DNA of 64,000 bases from Shewanella woodyi ATCC 51908 (GTDB lineage Bacteria > Pseudomonadota > Gammaproteobacteria > Enterobacterales > Shewanellaceae), in assembly GCF_000019525.1 (NCBI RefSeq), contig NC_010506.1:4650001-4714000 (forward strand), written 5' to 3'. Below the pieces are notes generated by a model. It ran no database searches and was not told where the DNA came from. It worked only from the letters and a program-made list of their open reading frames with translations. Made by a program: the position numbers and the translations under genes. This document shows positions 43,183 through 51,732 of the stretch, piece by piece; the stretch's first letter is position 1; each line of letters opens with the position of its first letter.

Positions 43183-43495
43183 CCAAACACCTCTCATGTT
43201 CGGCTTTAATAAAGGTGACTGGTACTAAGTGCCAGCCACCATATACTGTAAAAAATTAACATAAAAGACAAATGACGGGAGAGCACGAATTATGAGACTG
43301 TGTAAGGAACAATTAAAAAACTCGAAGTAAGTCACTTACCTATACAGATATTAAAAACAATGAGTTAAACAATTATCTCTCCTTTGCCAACTGCTCCTTA
43401 GACCAGTTGTAGAAACTGAGCTAATTTCGCATTCTAGCCGGGAAGCAAACATCTTCTTATGCTTGCTTTACTCCAAGTTAATCGTGGTATTTTTT
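43183..43495. other. Gene-free end of the stress cassette
   Basis: About 310 bp with no ORF. GGTGACTGG and CCAGCCACC (about 43215–43242) form an imperfect hairpin without U-tract. From 43383 the right copy of the 129-bp direct repeat begins. Confidence 0.45.
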
Positions 43496-43511
43496 GCCGC
43501 TAGGTAGCCAA
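43383..43511. repeat. 129-bp direct repeat, right copy
   Basis: Counterpart of 40097–40225. Here the repeat runs on into the complete terminator, whereas LuxR-remnant coding sequence is found only next to the left copy. The two copies together therefore rebuild one uninterrupted ancestral sequence. Confidence 0.9.
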
Positions 43512-43531
43512 CCTACTTAGCGGCTTTTTTT
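43496..43531 (+). terminator. Intrinsic terminator
   Basis: GCCGCTAGGTAG (43496–43507) pairs with CTACTTAGCGGC (43513–43524) with one G·U, then T7. It would end rightward transcripts from the stress cassette. Confidence 0.82.
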
Positions 43532-43586
43532 GTCATTCAAGATTTATAAAGTAAAAATTATTTACTTTATGAGTAAATTACACCAA

Positions 43587-43614
43587 TAAAAAACCGCCCT
43601 GTAGGTGGGCGGTT
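43587..43614 (-). terminator. Intrinsic terminator of the envelope operon
   Basis: AACCGCCC (43592–43599) and GGGCGGTT (43607–43614) form an 8-bp stem; read leftwards it is followed by a U-run (A-run at 43587–43593). It lies 18 bases past the stop of the last operon gene. Confidence 0.85.
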
Positions 43615-43631
43615 GGTAACTAAAGCTGAAG

Positions 43632-44759
43632 CTATAGGATAATGCCACTGCTTTTTTTCACAACAGGCGCCTCGGCAGCTTTTGGCTTAGCTTTGACACT
43701 AGCCTTACTCTTAGCCATTTTACGCACAATAGGCAGTTCATAGAGCGCATCTCGGCTGCCCTCAACCAATTCAACATAAGCCATTTTTGGTAATACCTTA
43801 ATGACCTTGATGATACCTATCTTACTTTCGGTAAATCCTAAGCTCTCTTTGGTAATAGGGTCGATGATCTTCTCACCAGCGGCAAACACCTCAAAACGCT
43901 CTCCCAGCTCAACAGTGCTGCCACCTGAATTTAGCACCAAAGAGCCATCCTCAGCAGCGATCAACAGCATAGGGTAGATATTCTCCTTCAACTGTTCAAA
44001 CACCTTACGAGAGGAGAGTTCTAACAGATAGGATAGATTATTCCGTCCCGAGGTCGTAGGTACCTTAGCACTCCATTTTATCTGGTTATTAACCAGATCA
44101 ATCAACTGGTACTCAACCACAACTTTGCTGTCATAAAACACCTGAACATCGTCAATATGTTCGCCAGTAAGCTCGACAGTACGGGAGTTGTCTACGACTC
44201 TTTTTGTTGTCCTAGCCTCTACCACTCGTCCTTTGAGTACGTAGTCGACACCAGGTTGCTTGCGATCTGAGATAACCCTGAACTTCCTGTCCTGCACCAA
44301 ACGCGCCTCAATGGCACGAGAGAACTCTTTCGAGTGCGCGCCGACAAACGGTTCAACCGCTATGGTTCGACGGTTTTTGTTCATCCCTTTGAGCTTCTTT
44401 TGGCGCTCTAGGTCATCGTTGGTTTCGATATTGGCCAACAGACGCACTTTACACTTTTCACCCCCACAGTTTTCAGACAAGATACGGTAAGTCGCACGAC
44501 CTGCGGTACCAAAATTCATCTCACCTGTACGTTGGCGTAAAAAGCTCGTTCCTTCACCCGATTTTCTCGAGGAGCTATCCAATGACTGACGTTGACTGCT
44601 TACAGTCACCCCTGAGACCTGCTCAACAGCGCTGACAAGTGCAGCATCGATAGCTAAAGGCAATGTTTTACCTGTACCAGTCACTTCAATAGATTCGATC
44701 CCAGCCAAAGCGGAGGATGATGCAAACAGGGCGACCAGCAAAACTGAAAATTTCCCCAT
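43632..44759 (-). CDS. CsgG/LpoB-fold periplasmic protein
   Basis: 375 aa. MGKFSVLLVALFASSSALA is a signal peptide without lipobox. Residues 20–110 (IESIEVTGTGKTLPLAIDAALVSAVEQVSG) form an LPP20/FlgT-like N-terminal domain. From ~135, RRTIAVEPFVGAHSKEFSRAIEARLVQDRKFRVISDRK matches the CsgG/LpoB nucleotide-binding-like fold. The tail is Lys/Ala-rich. It starts 1 base after the preceding gene and ends the four-gene operon. Specific function unknown; a structural or regulatory part of an envelope complex is likely. Confidence 0.72.
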   Translation of the reverse strand: MGKFSVLLVALFASSSALAGIESIEVTGTGKTLPLAIDAALVSAVEQVSGVTVSSQRQSLDSSSRKSGEGTSFLRQRTGEMNFGTAGRATYRILSENCGGEKCKVRLLANIETNDDLERQKKLKGMNKNRRTIAVEPFVGAHSKEFSRAIEARLVQDRKFRVISDRKQPGVDYVLKGRVVEARTTKRVVDNSRTVELTGEHIDDVQVFYDSKVVVEYQLIDLVNNQIKWSAKVPTTSGRNNLSYLLELSSRKVFEQLKENIYPMLLIAAEDGSLVLNSGGSTVELGERFEVFAAGEKIIDPITKESLGFTESKIGIIKVIKVLPKMAYVELVEGSRDALYELPIVRKMAKSKASVKAKPKAAEAPVVKKSSGIIL

Positions 44760-44760
44760 A

Positions 44761-46173
44761 TCAGAAGTCCTCGGGATCGAATCTATCTACTGATTTTCGT
44801 CCCTGAACCTTACCACCGTTTTGCGGGGAATTTGGCTCGTTGGGCGCCATGATAGCTTCTATCTCAGCAGCGCTTTTACCACTTTGCATCAGCTCTGCGT
44901 TTTGTACCGTAACTGGGTGCCATACCACCACAACACCTGACATCTCCTTGCCCGTAATAGGGTGCTTCTTACGCCACTTGTGATGTACGCTAACACCGGT
45001 TAACCCCTGAATCGATGCCGTCATCGATGACAGGGCTTCTGACTCACGCATAATCGCTTTTCTTACCGCACCACTATTTTTGCGCACAGAGCCATCTTTA
45101 ATCAGATCAAAGGTCTCACTCTTAGTTTTGCTCGACTTTTGAATGGATTCACGAACATGATCACCATTCATGTTATAGGTCGCTGCCAGTGCACCATAGG
45201 CATTATCGATTGCAAATTGGTGGGCATCTTCACGCTCAAGATCTCGCTCATCTGGATCTCTGGTGTAACGCACTCCCGACTGACCAAATGAGACGAGCAT
45301 CGGATAGCCTTTGTCGTCATAAAAGACTTTAGTACCAAACTCGAGGTAGATCTCAGGAATGGCTGCCAGTCCAGCACTCACATTAGCAAACTCAGGGTTA
45401 GCTCTGGCTGGGATTGGCTCAACTCTGCCATCAGACTCAACTAAGGCGCGAATATGCTCACGCTTTTTAGCGGATAGCGCCATCACAACACCAATATGAC
45501 CTGTACCATCTTCACGAATAAACTCGTAAACCTGCTGCACTGTCATACCCGATAGATCGCCATAAGCTTTGCTTAACGTCTTAGTTCCTATGGCATCCCT
45601 AAACAGATCTCGCTTGATCTGAGGTGTCGCTTTCTTAAACGTCGCAGGTTCGATCCCCTGCTCTACCAGCTCTTTATCCAGCATGGTTTCAGCCAGTAAA
45701 ATGGCTTTATCCAATAGAGAGGTTACCCCAGCTTCACTCTGAAAATCTGACGCAGTTGGCTCAGGCTTACCTTTACTGGAGAAAAACTCCCGGAACTGTT
45801 CCTGCACGACATCACGATTTAGCGTTGTCAGATAGCTCTCTCTCGCCTTAATCACGGCCTCTTGAATCGCTTGCTCTCGGAAGATCGCCCAGTCGGGATC
45901 ATTTCTATTGATATTTAAGCTAGCTTGACCACTAAAAAACTGTATTGAATGTGATTTTCCTGCTTTAGCCACTCGAGCCTGCACATCTGACATATAGTCA
46001 TTAATCGCATTTTCAGTGAGATCTGCCGGATCGCTTTGTGCCTGCTGGACATTATCAGCAGATTGAGAGGGAAGTACCACCTCAGCCTCAGCAGCATTTG
46101 CTACTGGTACAGCCTGATCCGCATAGGAGTTAAAACTGAAGACAATTGCCAACGCCAACATATGATATTTCAT
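44761..46173 (-). CDS. DUF6844-like periplasmic protein
   Basis: 470 aa with a signal peptide (MKYHMLALAIVFSFNSYA), no lipobox. An Ala/Gln-rich linker follows, then a large domain starting near residue 55 (ENAINDYMSDVQARVAKAG … FFSGQASLNINRNDPDWAIF … QEAVIKARESYLT). This resembles the bacterial DUF6844 family, which has no known activity. The middle contains AIPEIYLEFGTKVFYDDKGYPMLVSFGQ, and the end is proline/asparagine-rich. It is coupled to the CsgG-like gene downstream. Confidence 0.68.
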   Translation of the reverse strand: MKYHMLALAIVFSFNSYADQAVPVANAAEAEVVLPSQSADNVQQAQSDPADLTENAINDYMSDVQARVAKAGKSHSIQFFSGQASLNINRNDPDWAIFREQAIQEAVIKARESYLTTLNRDVVQEQFREFFSSKGKPEPTASDFQSEAGVTSLLDKAILLAETMLDKELVEQGIEPATFKKATPQIKRDLFRDAIGTKTLSKAYGDLSGMTVQQVYEFIREDGTGHIGVVMALSAKKREHIRALVESDGRVEPIPARANPEFANVSAGLAAIPEIYLEFGTKVFYDDKGYPMLVSFGQSGVRYTRDPDERDLEREDAHQFAIDNAYGALAATYNMNGDHVRESIQKSSKTKSETFDLIKDGSVRKNSGAVRKAIMRESEALSSMTASIQGLTGVSVHHKWRKKHPITGKEMSGVVVVWHPVTVQNAELMQSGKSAAEIEAIMAPNEPNSPQNGGKVQGRKSVDRFDPEDF

Positions 46174-46214
46174 ATCGCTTCTCTGTTCTTTGAACTCAAA
46201 AAGTGGGGGAAGAG

Positions 46215-46238
46215 GGTGCTAGCTGAATAACTAGCACC
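46215..46238 (-). terminator. Intercistronic hairpin in envelope operon
   Basis: GGTGCTAG (46215–46222) and CTAGCACC (46231–46238) form a perfect stem in the 82-base gap between the LpoB-like and DUF6844-like genes. No U-tract; perhaps a processing site or attenuator. Confidence 0.5.
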
Positions 46239-46255
46239 ATTTTAAGATCGAGCTA

Positions 46256-46855
46256 TTACCAAGAAACGCTGTCACCGTCGGCAACTTTACCGACCACACG
46301 TTCACCTTCCCAATAGGCTAAACCATTTTCGATATTGGTCATTGAGAGTTGGAAGTAGTACTCAATTCTGGTATCGCCGCTGTCTAGCGATGCATTTCGT
46401 TGCATGATCTTTCCAGAAAGGCTGAAATCAGGGGCATAAACCTGACCGTCACCCTTAACGCTTGCTTGATTGACCATTTTAGAGTCTTTCAACTTACGCA
46501 TTTCACGGGTAGAGGAGTCCTCTCCATTAAATGCTGTAGTGACCAGAAACTTGCCCGAATTAAGCATTTTCACACGCATAGACTTCACCAGCTGATCGGT
46601 GTCAATTCGCTGCATGGTGTCGTTAGTCACATCACTGATATGGATGATGTATCTTCCCCTAGGTTCAGGGTGCACCATCAAAGGACTGGCTATTAACTCA
46701 GTGGCCATAGAGTCCGCAGCTTCTTTAAAGTCGGCATAAGATAATGCCGCAACAACATTCGTTGCTTTATCCTGTGCATCGATATAGCTGGTTGTAGTTT
46801 GACAAGCTGTAAGCGGCAATAATGCCAAGGCAACGACAAGTGACTTTTTAAACAT
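46256..46855 (-). CDS. LpoB-like outer-membrane lipoprotein (PBP1B activator family)
   Basis: 199 aa with lipobox LTAC (MFKKSLVVALALLPLTACQ). The domain IIHISDVTNDTMQRIDTDQLVKSMRVKMLNSGKFLV … APDFSLSGKIMQRNASLD … YYFQLSMTNIENGLAYWEGER matches the LpoB/YcfM family. In E. coli LpoB reaches across the periplasm to stimulate PBP1B. This copy lacks the long proline-rich linker of E. coli LpoB and is found with COG3014 and DUF6844 genes, so it may be a paralogue with another partner. Confidence 0.8.
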   Translation of the reverse strand: MFKKSLVVALALLPLTACQTTTSYIDAQDKATNVVAALSYADFKEAADSMATELIASPLMVHPEPRGRYIIHISDVTNDTMQRIDTDQLVKSMRVKMLNSGKFLVTTAFNGEDSSTREMRKLKDSKMVNQASVKGDGQVYAPDFSLSGKIMQRNASLDSGDTRIEYYFQLSMTNIENGLAYWEGERVVGKVADGDSVSW

Positions 46856-46865
46856 GGTGTAATCC

Positions 46866-48239
46866 TTAAATATTGATCACGCGAACAGTAGGAGCGACTA
46901 GCGGAGAGATAGCTTTAACGTAAACAATATGACGCTTTGCATTAGTATCTAGCTCAACCAAAATCTCATGTGTTCCCGCCTTCAACTTCACACTGTTACC
47001 GCTTTTTTTAAGTCTGGTAGTTTGGAACTCTTTAGGCAGAGAGCTAAAACTACGGGTGTCGGCATTGGTCGTAGCCACTTGAGCAACGGCTAACAGGTTG
47101 CCAAGGATCTCGTTGGAATCCATAGCCTGCTTCTGAGCGACCGTTTTCAACACAGTACGTGTAATTTCACGAGTCAGGATCATCGGATACTGCTTTTCAA
47201 ATTCAGCCCCAATAATTTTATCCATATCTGCGATAGTTTCAGTCTTCACACCATCAATCTGAATGTGCTTGTGTGCTAACTCACGCTCTTTCAGTCTTGG
47301 CAAAGCGATACCTGTATAAGAGACATCGTCACTTAACAGGAACACAGGCAGGTCTATGCGAAACTCCTCTTTGACAACTGACTGGCCGTTTTCGAAAATC
47401 ACCCAAACCATGCCATCAGCCGCATTTTTCTTACCTTGGCGAAGTGAGGTAGCAAGTTTAATATCTTCAGCGACCGACTTAGACTGACTCAAACCATAAA
47501 CACGTTTAAATGCGTCTTCAGCTTTCTGGAAATCAGACTTAGACTTACCGTTAACCAATAGGTTTAAACCGTAACTATAAGTAGTATAAGGATTTACATA
47601 ACCTTTATAGGGCTGCCACTGTTCCAAGGTCACACCATTTTTGGCCAGAAGCTTTTTGGTCTCTTCACTCTGTACTGACTTAGCAACATACTCAGAGGTC
47701 TCTTCACCTTCCTCTGCATCTTTTTGCTCTTTAATCTGCTTAGCGAAGTACTCAGCAGCACGTCTTTGGCGCTCTTCGGCTCGGTTCCACTCAACTCTGG
47801 CATCACCATGCTCATTATTAAATGCAAAGCTCCAAGCCTTAATGCTATTGGCCATCACGCCATCATACTGGGTTTGCTCATAAGCCATCATGGCATCGTT
47901 ACCTAACATGGATAGGCCAACTTCTGAGGCATCATTAACTAAGCTTTCCTGATCTTCTTTCTTCATCATGCTTTCTGAAGCATCTAGTAAGCTAATAGAT
48001 TTTTCAAACTGACCTGCATAACTCAAAGTTGCACCTGCTTCGATAGCCCACAGCAGATCATCTACTGTCTTCTCTTCCGGGTTATAACCCGACTTTTCTA
48101 AAGCAAATTGAGAGGCACCAGCAAAGTCACCAGCTGACATATAGGTATTAAATTTTTCAGTATCTTGACCATGCATTAAACCAGCACAGCCTGATAGCAT
48201 AGTTACAGCAATAACAATAGAAAGAGAACGTAATTTCAC
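46866..48239 (-). CDS. COG3014-type lipoprotein
   Basis: 457 aa. MKLRSLSIVIAVTMLSGCAG is a lipoprotein signal. TPR-like helices fill about 30–280 (FNTYMSAGDFAGASQFALEKSGYNPEEK … WAIEAGATLSYAGQFEKSISLLDASES). A β-rich C-terminal part includes GMVWVIFENGQSVVKEEFRIDLPVF and ends VKAISPLVAPTVRVINI. This corresponds to the uncharacterised COG3014 family. It is the first gene of the four-gene operon, 10 bases before the LpoB-like gene; joint conservation points to a shared envelope function. Confidence 0.75.
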   Translation of the reverse strand: MKLRSLSIVIAVTMLSGCAGLMHGQDTEKFNTYMSAGDFAGASQFALEKSGYNPEEKTVDDLLWAIEAGATLSYAGQFEKSISLLDASESMMKKEDQESLVNDASEVGLSMLGNDAMMAYEQTQYDGVMANSIKAWSFAFNNEHGDARVEWNRAEERQRRAAEYFAKQIKEQKDAEEGEETSEYVAKSVQSEETKKLLAKNGVTLEQWQPYKGYVNPYTTYSYGLNLLVNGKSKSDFQKAEDAFKRVYGLSQSKSVAEDIKLATSLRQGKKNAADGMVWVIFENGQSVVKEEFRIDLPVFLLSDDVSYTGIALPRLKERELAHKHIQIDGVKTETIADMDKIIGAEFEKQYPMILTREITRTVLKTVAQKQAMDSNEILGNLLAVAQVATTNADTRSFSSLPKEFQTTRLKKSGNSVKLKAGTHEILVELDTNAKRHIVYVKAISPLVAPTVRVINI

Positions 48240-48832
48240 TTATTAACCCCTTAAACAATAATTTTAACTTCTACTAAATTAAAAAGCATAAAAGTTAAAA
48301 TTAAGAACACATGACAAAAATAGGATGTATATTCCGACAAAACACCAAAAGTTAGATAAAAATAGTATTAACCAGCTATAAAGTTGACTTTTATCGACTA
48401 ATGATTAATTAACTTCAAGATTTAAACAAAGCTCCGCCACTGTTATGAATTAGCAATAAAAACATTTAAAACGCCAGAAAACAGACAGTTAAACAAAAAC
48501 CTTCAATAACAAATGAAGGAGCCAGCAGAAAGTAGAACCATCAGAACACATAATAACAAGGGGATTATACAGGAGTACACAAAGGTTATTTGTCACATAA
48601 ACATCAATATTACAAATTGATACAAGATGTATTAATATAGTAGACATATATATATAAGTCGTGACTACTATATATTTATACTTATTTACACAAAAGACAT
48701 TTAATTAATACAAAACAACAAACAAAGTAATTACAATCAAGACTACACAGATGAATATCCAGCTGTGAAAATGTAATTTTACTTATAAGTAGAACTTAAA
48801 TGACGAGGAACAGGTAACTATTTCTGCTCATC
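48240..48832. other. AT-rich intergenic region
   Basis: About 590 bp, strongly AT-rich with runs such as ATATATATAT near 48645. No ORF, hairpin terminator or repeat is convincing. The promoter of the COG3014 operon must lie at its left side. Confidence 0.5.
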
Positions 48833-49633
48833 CTATAAGACTAGAAGCTCATTCACTCTATTGTAATCCAATGGGCTAGGCTCTATACCAGACTTTGAGC
48901 TAAGTCCTGAATAGGCATTGAGAAAGCTTGCTGGCCCCACGCTGAAACGAGTTATCCCAGATTTAAACAGTGTATCAACAGTGGAAAGGTTGGCATCGAC
49001 CATCAAATTCAGTGGCATTTGGATTTCGTTGGCAAGTTCGCTAGCCACTTGCTCACAACTAAGTCCAGGAATAAAGCCACAATTAACCCCCGCATTTTGA
49101 TAACTAAGTAAGCGCCTTCTAGTCATCTCAACGGCGGCTCTATCTGATGCAAGCGCCCTTAAATACACATCAGTTCGGGCATTAATAAACAGAGTACGGC
49201 AACTCTTTGTGGCACGAATAGCCTCAATTTTAGCAACTAAAAGCTCAGGCTCTTGTGCCCCATCCTCTAAATTGACGCCAACCACACCTAAGTTAACAAG
49301 CTTAGCGACCAAAGAGGCGACCTCAGAGGGGTCATCACTGTAGCCCGCTTCAATATCCACGCTAAGAGGAAGCTCACTGACACGTATAATTCGAGCGACA
49401 GCATCGAGTAACTCCTGCTGGGGGAGCGCTTCGCCATCTGGATAACCCAAAGACCAAGCCAATGATGCACTACTTGTAGCTAATGCTTTGGCCCCCGATG
49501 CTTGAACGACTGCAGCACTGGCCGCGTCCCAAATATTAATAAAGACTAACGGCGCTGAAACTTGGGTCGCAGTATTAGGCTTGGCTATTTTAGTATGTAA
49601 CTCTGTGAAGGCTTGTAAACGGGATTCAAACAT
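48833..49633 (-). CDS. Isocitrate lyase / PEP mutase family protein
   Basis: 266 aa from the ATG at 49633, which has GGAG upstream; the frame extends 66 bases further without a good ribosome site. The TIM-barrel landmarks are INIWDAASAAVVQASGAKAL, PLSVDIEAGYSDDPSEVASL, GVNLEDG and LFINARTDVYLR. The KKCGH signature of true isocitrate lyases is absent, so it belongs to the PEP mutase/carboxyvinyl phosphonate group, which cleaves or forms C–C or C–P bonds in 2-oxo acids. No phosphonate genes are nearby; substrate unknown. Confidence 0.83.
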   Translation of the reverse strand: MFESRLQAFTELHTKIAKPNTATQVSAPLVFINIWDAASAAVVQASGAKALATSSASLAWSLGYPDGEALPQQELLDAVARIIRVSELPLSVDIEAGYSDDPSEVASLVAKLVNLGVVGVNLEDGAQEPELLVAKIEAIRATKSCRTLFINARTDVYLRALASDRAAVEMTRRRLLSYQNAGVNCGFIPGLSCEQVASELANEIQMPLNLMVDANLSTVDTLFKSGITRFSVGPASFLNAYSGLSSKSGIEPSPLDYNRVNELLVL

Positions 49634-49767
49634 AATTGCTCCATAGTGAATTGAATACTCATGCGCTATGCATGCGATTGGTATTCCCCACTGTAGCAAT
49701 CGAGTTCCATTTAACCTCGCGCTAAACGGAACTCAATGTTAAAAACCTATTTAGGAACTAGCTTTGC

Positions 49768-51492
49768 TTAAATAATTGTTTTTCGAGTTCTCAATAGAAG
49801 GTTACTGTCCTGGCTATAACGCTCTTTGACCTCTTTTAACCCCTCATAACTACAGCTAAAGTAATCGGCAGTTGTAACCGATGCGTCCTTAAAACTAATA
49901 AAGGCACCACTCGTATGAGGGATATCATAGTTACGGCACCGCTCAATCCAATCTTCAGTCCGGTTAATATATTGCCGATTTTCAATACCGTGGACCACGG
50001 CCTCGCTGGGATGTAACGTCATCAAGCCATCAACATCTAAAAACTCATCCCACCAAGCCTGGTATTGCAGGGTAAATAAGCGATCTTTATAGGGAAATGA
50101 ACTACCGATATCATCTTTACCCTCCCGATAGTTCCGATAAAAATCACCAGTGATGGCTCCAATAGTGATGTAAGCATGGATACCATATCGGTTATCACAC
50201 TTACATACGAGGGGATCGAGTAGTGGTGATTGCAATGAGCAGATAAGCGCTTCTCTGCTCTGTTTATTCCAACCACAGTCAGCTAAACGCGAAGTTATCT
50301 TGTGGGGCGCAGGTCCATCGGCGTCTAATGTAAGATCATGAAAGGTTCTGTCCCAGCCCTCAAAGCGCCATCCTTTGTGGTTAACATCGATATTAAGCTT
50401 ATCAGTACTGCTTTTAAGCCACTTTTTAACTGAAGCTGTCTTACCAACAGCTTTCTTTATCTGCTTAAGATCAGACTTTGAATGGGGTTTTGCGCCAATT
50501 ATGGTTTCCAACATCTTTATCCAATCTAAAACCATCTCTAGAAAATCTTCAGGTTCACCTGCTATATAACCATTGATTAAGCAACTTAACTTCGCATTAG
50601 GATCTGGCGCAACTCCAGCCTCAAGCGACACGGCATTGATCTTTAAGTTAGTTCCGATGAGTACTTGAGTGTGCTCAGATTTAACCAACTCCTCCCATAG
50701 TGTTAGGATATGCAAAGTGGTTATTTTGGGAAAATAGTTCTCTAAAAAGTCTAAGCTCAAACTAAAGCTATAAGTAATTGCTGGGAGATTAAATGCCTTA
50801 AAGCGAAACTCTGTGACGATACCATAACTCAGACCTCCTCCCCCTCTAAGAGCCCACAATAACTGACCACCCGCAGAGTCTTTTTCATCGTCAATACTCA
50901 CCTCGATAATATCGCCGTTCCCTAAGACGACCGTCGCCCCAACTAAGCTTTCACAGGCCATACCATATTGACGAGTCCAAGGTCCCCAACCGCCACCTAA
51001 GGTAAAGCCAGCTATCCCCACCGTTTTACAGGTACCGTGAGGGATCCCTAAATTATGGGCATCAAGAACGCTCTTGATATGCTTGAACCTTGCTCCAGGC
51101 TCAATACCGATAAAAAGCTTGTCCTCTTCACCTGCACATTTATCAGGCTTAGGAACCTGCTGTACCCTTTTCATTTTCGAGAGATCAATTAATAGGGTAT
51201 CTGTCCCATTACTTTCAGCCTCATGGTCATGTCCGCCTGAACGAACCCGCAGTACAACGCTCTCCTTATGAAGATTGGCAAACTTAACGATAGCACTAAC
51301 CTGCTCACTATTTTCGACATAGATAATCGCCTTAGGACGAAAATCAAATTTTCGGTTAAATGACTTCCTTGCTTCTTGATAAGCCTCATTCTGAACATCG
51401 TTGCAGTTGCAGTCCGTCAGCACCATGGGAAACTCGTTGCTTGCCCCGAGTAAGCTGACTAATTGCTGAATGATATCTTGAGATATTGTCAT
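49768..51492 (-). CDS. BBE-like FAD-linked oxidoreductase
   Basis: 574 aa. The PCMH-type FAD domain shows RVRSGGHDHEAE with H88 and, further on, HGTCKTVGIAGFTLGGGWG with C155; these two residues are the bicovalent FAD anchors of berberine-bridge and related oligosaccharide oxidases. WALRGGGGLSYGIVTEFRFKAF is also typical. The C-terminal part is longer than usual and lacks a clear BBE NYxN ending. No signal peptide, so cytoplasmic. It oxidises an alcohol, sugar or amine with O2; the substrate is unknown. A 341-aa unknown gene lies upstream on the same strand, 240 bases away. Confidence 0.8.
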   Translation of the reverse strand: MTISQDIIQQLVSLLGASNEFPMVLTDCNCNDVQNEAYQEARKSFNRKFDFRPKAIIYVENSEQVSAIVKFANLHKESVVLRVRSGGHDHEAESNGTDTLLIDLSKMKRVQQVPKPDKCAGEEDKLFIGIEPGARFKHIKSVLDAHNLGIPHGTCKTVGIAGFTLGGGWGPWTRQYGMACESLVGATVVLGNGDIIEVSIDDEKDSAGGQLLWALRGGGGLSYGIVTEFRFKAFNLPAITYSFSLSLDFLENYFPKITTLHILTLWEELVKSEHTQVLIGTNLKINAVSLEAGVAPDPNAKLSCLINGYIAGEPEDFLEMVLDWIKMLETIIGAKPHSKSDLKQIKKAVGKTASVKKWLKSSTDKLNIDVNHKGWRFEGWDRTFHDLTLDADGPAPHKITSRLADCGWNKQSREALICSLQSPLLDPLVCKCDNRYGIHAYITIGAITGDFYRNYREGKDDIGSSFPYKDRLFTLQYQAWWDEFLDVDGLMTLHPSEAVVHGIENRQYINRTEDWIERCRNYDIPHTSGAFISFKDASVTTADYFSCSYEGLKEVKERYSQDSNLLLRTRKTII

Positions 51493-51732
51493 TATTGCTC
51501 CGTTGTAATTTTTACATCCCTGTCGCTAAATCAACATTGAGATACAGACAAAATGAGAGTCGTATCAATGACTCCTACTGATATTATCTATACGGATAAA
51601 GAGCTAGTTGATTTAGCAGGACAATAGTTGGAAGTCACGCCACCACAGAGGATGGCGTGATAACATAAACCTTACTGGCGAATATCGCGTTATTCGCCAT
51701 TAGTTTCTTAAATGCGATGCCTACAAAATAGA

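Noticed and set aside
40226-43382. The stress cassette as a classical transposon or integron cassette
   Set aside because: No transposase, integrase, terminal inverted repeats or attC-like site was seen; only long direct repeats frame it.
48640-48670. AT-repeat stretch as a replication origin or attachment site
   Set aside because: No DnaA boxes, iterons, integrase or tRNA nearby; simple AT-richness is a sufficient explanation.
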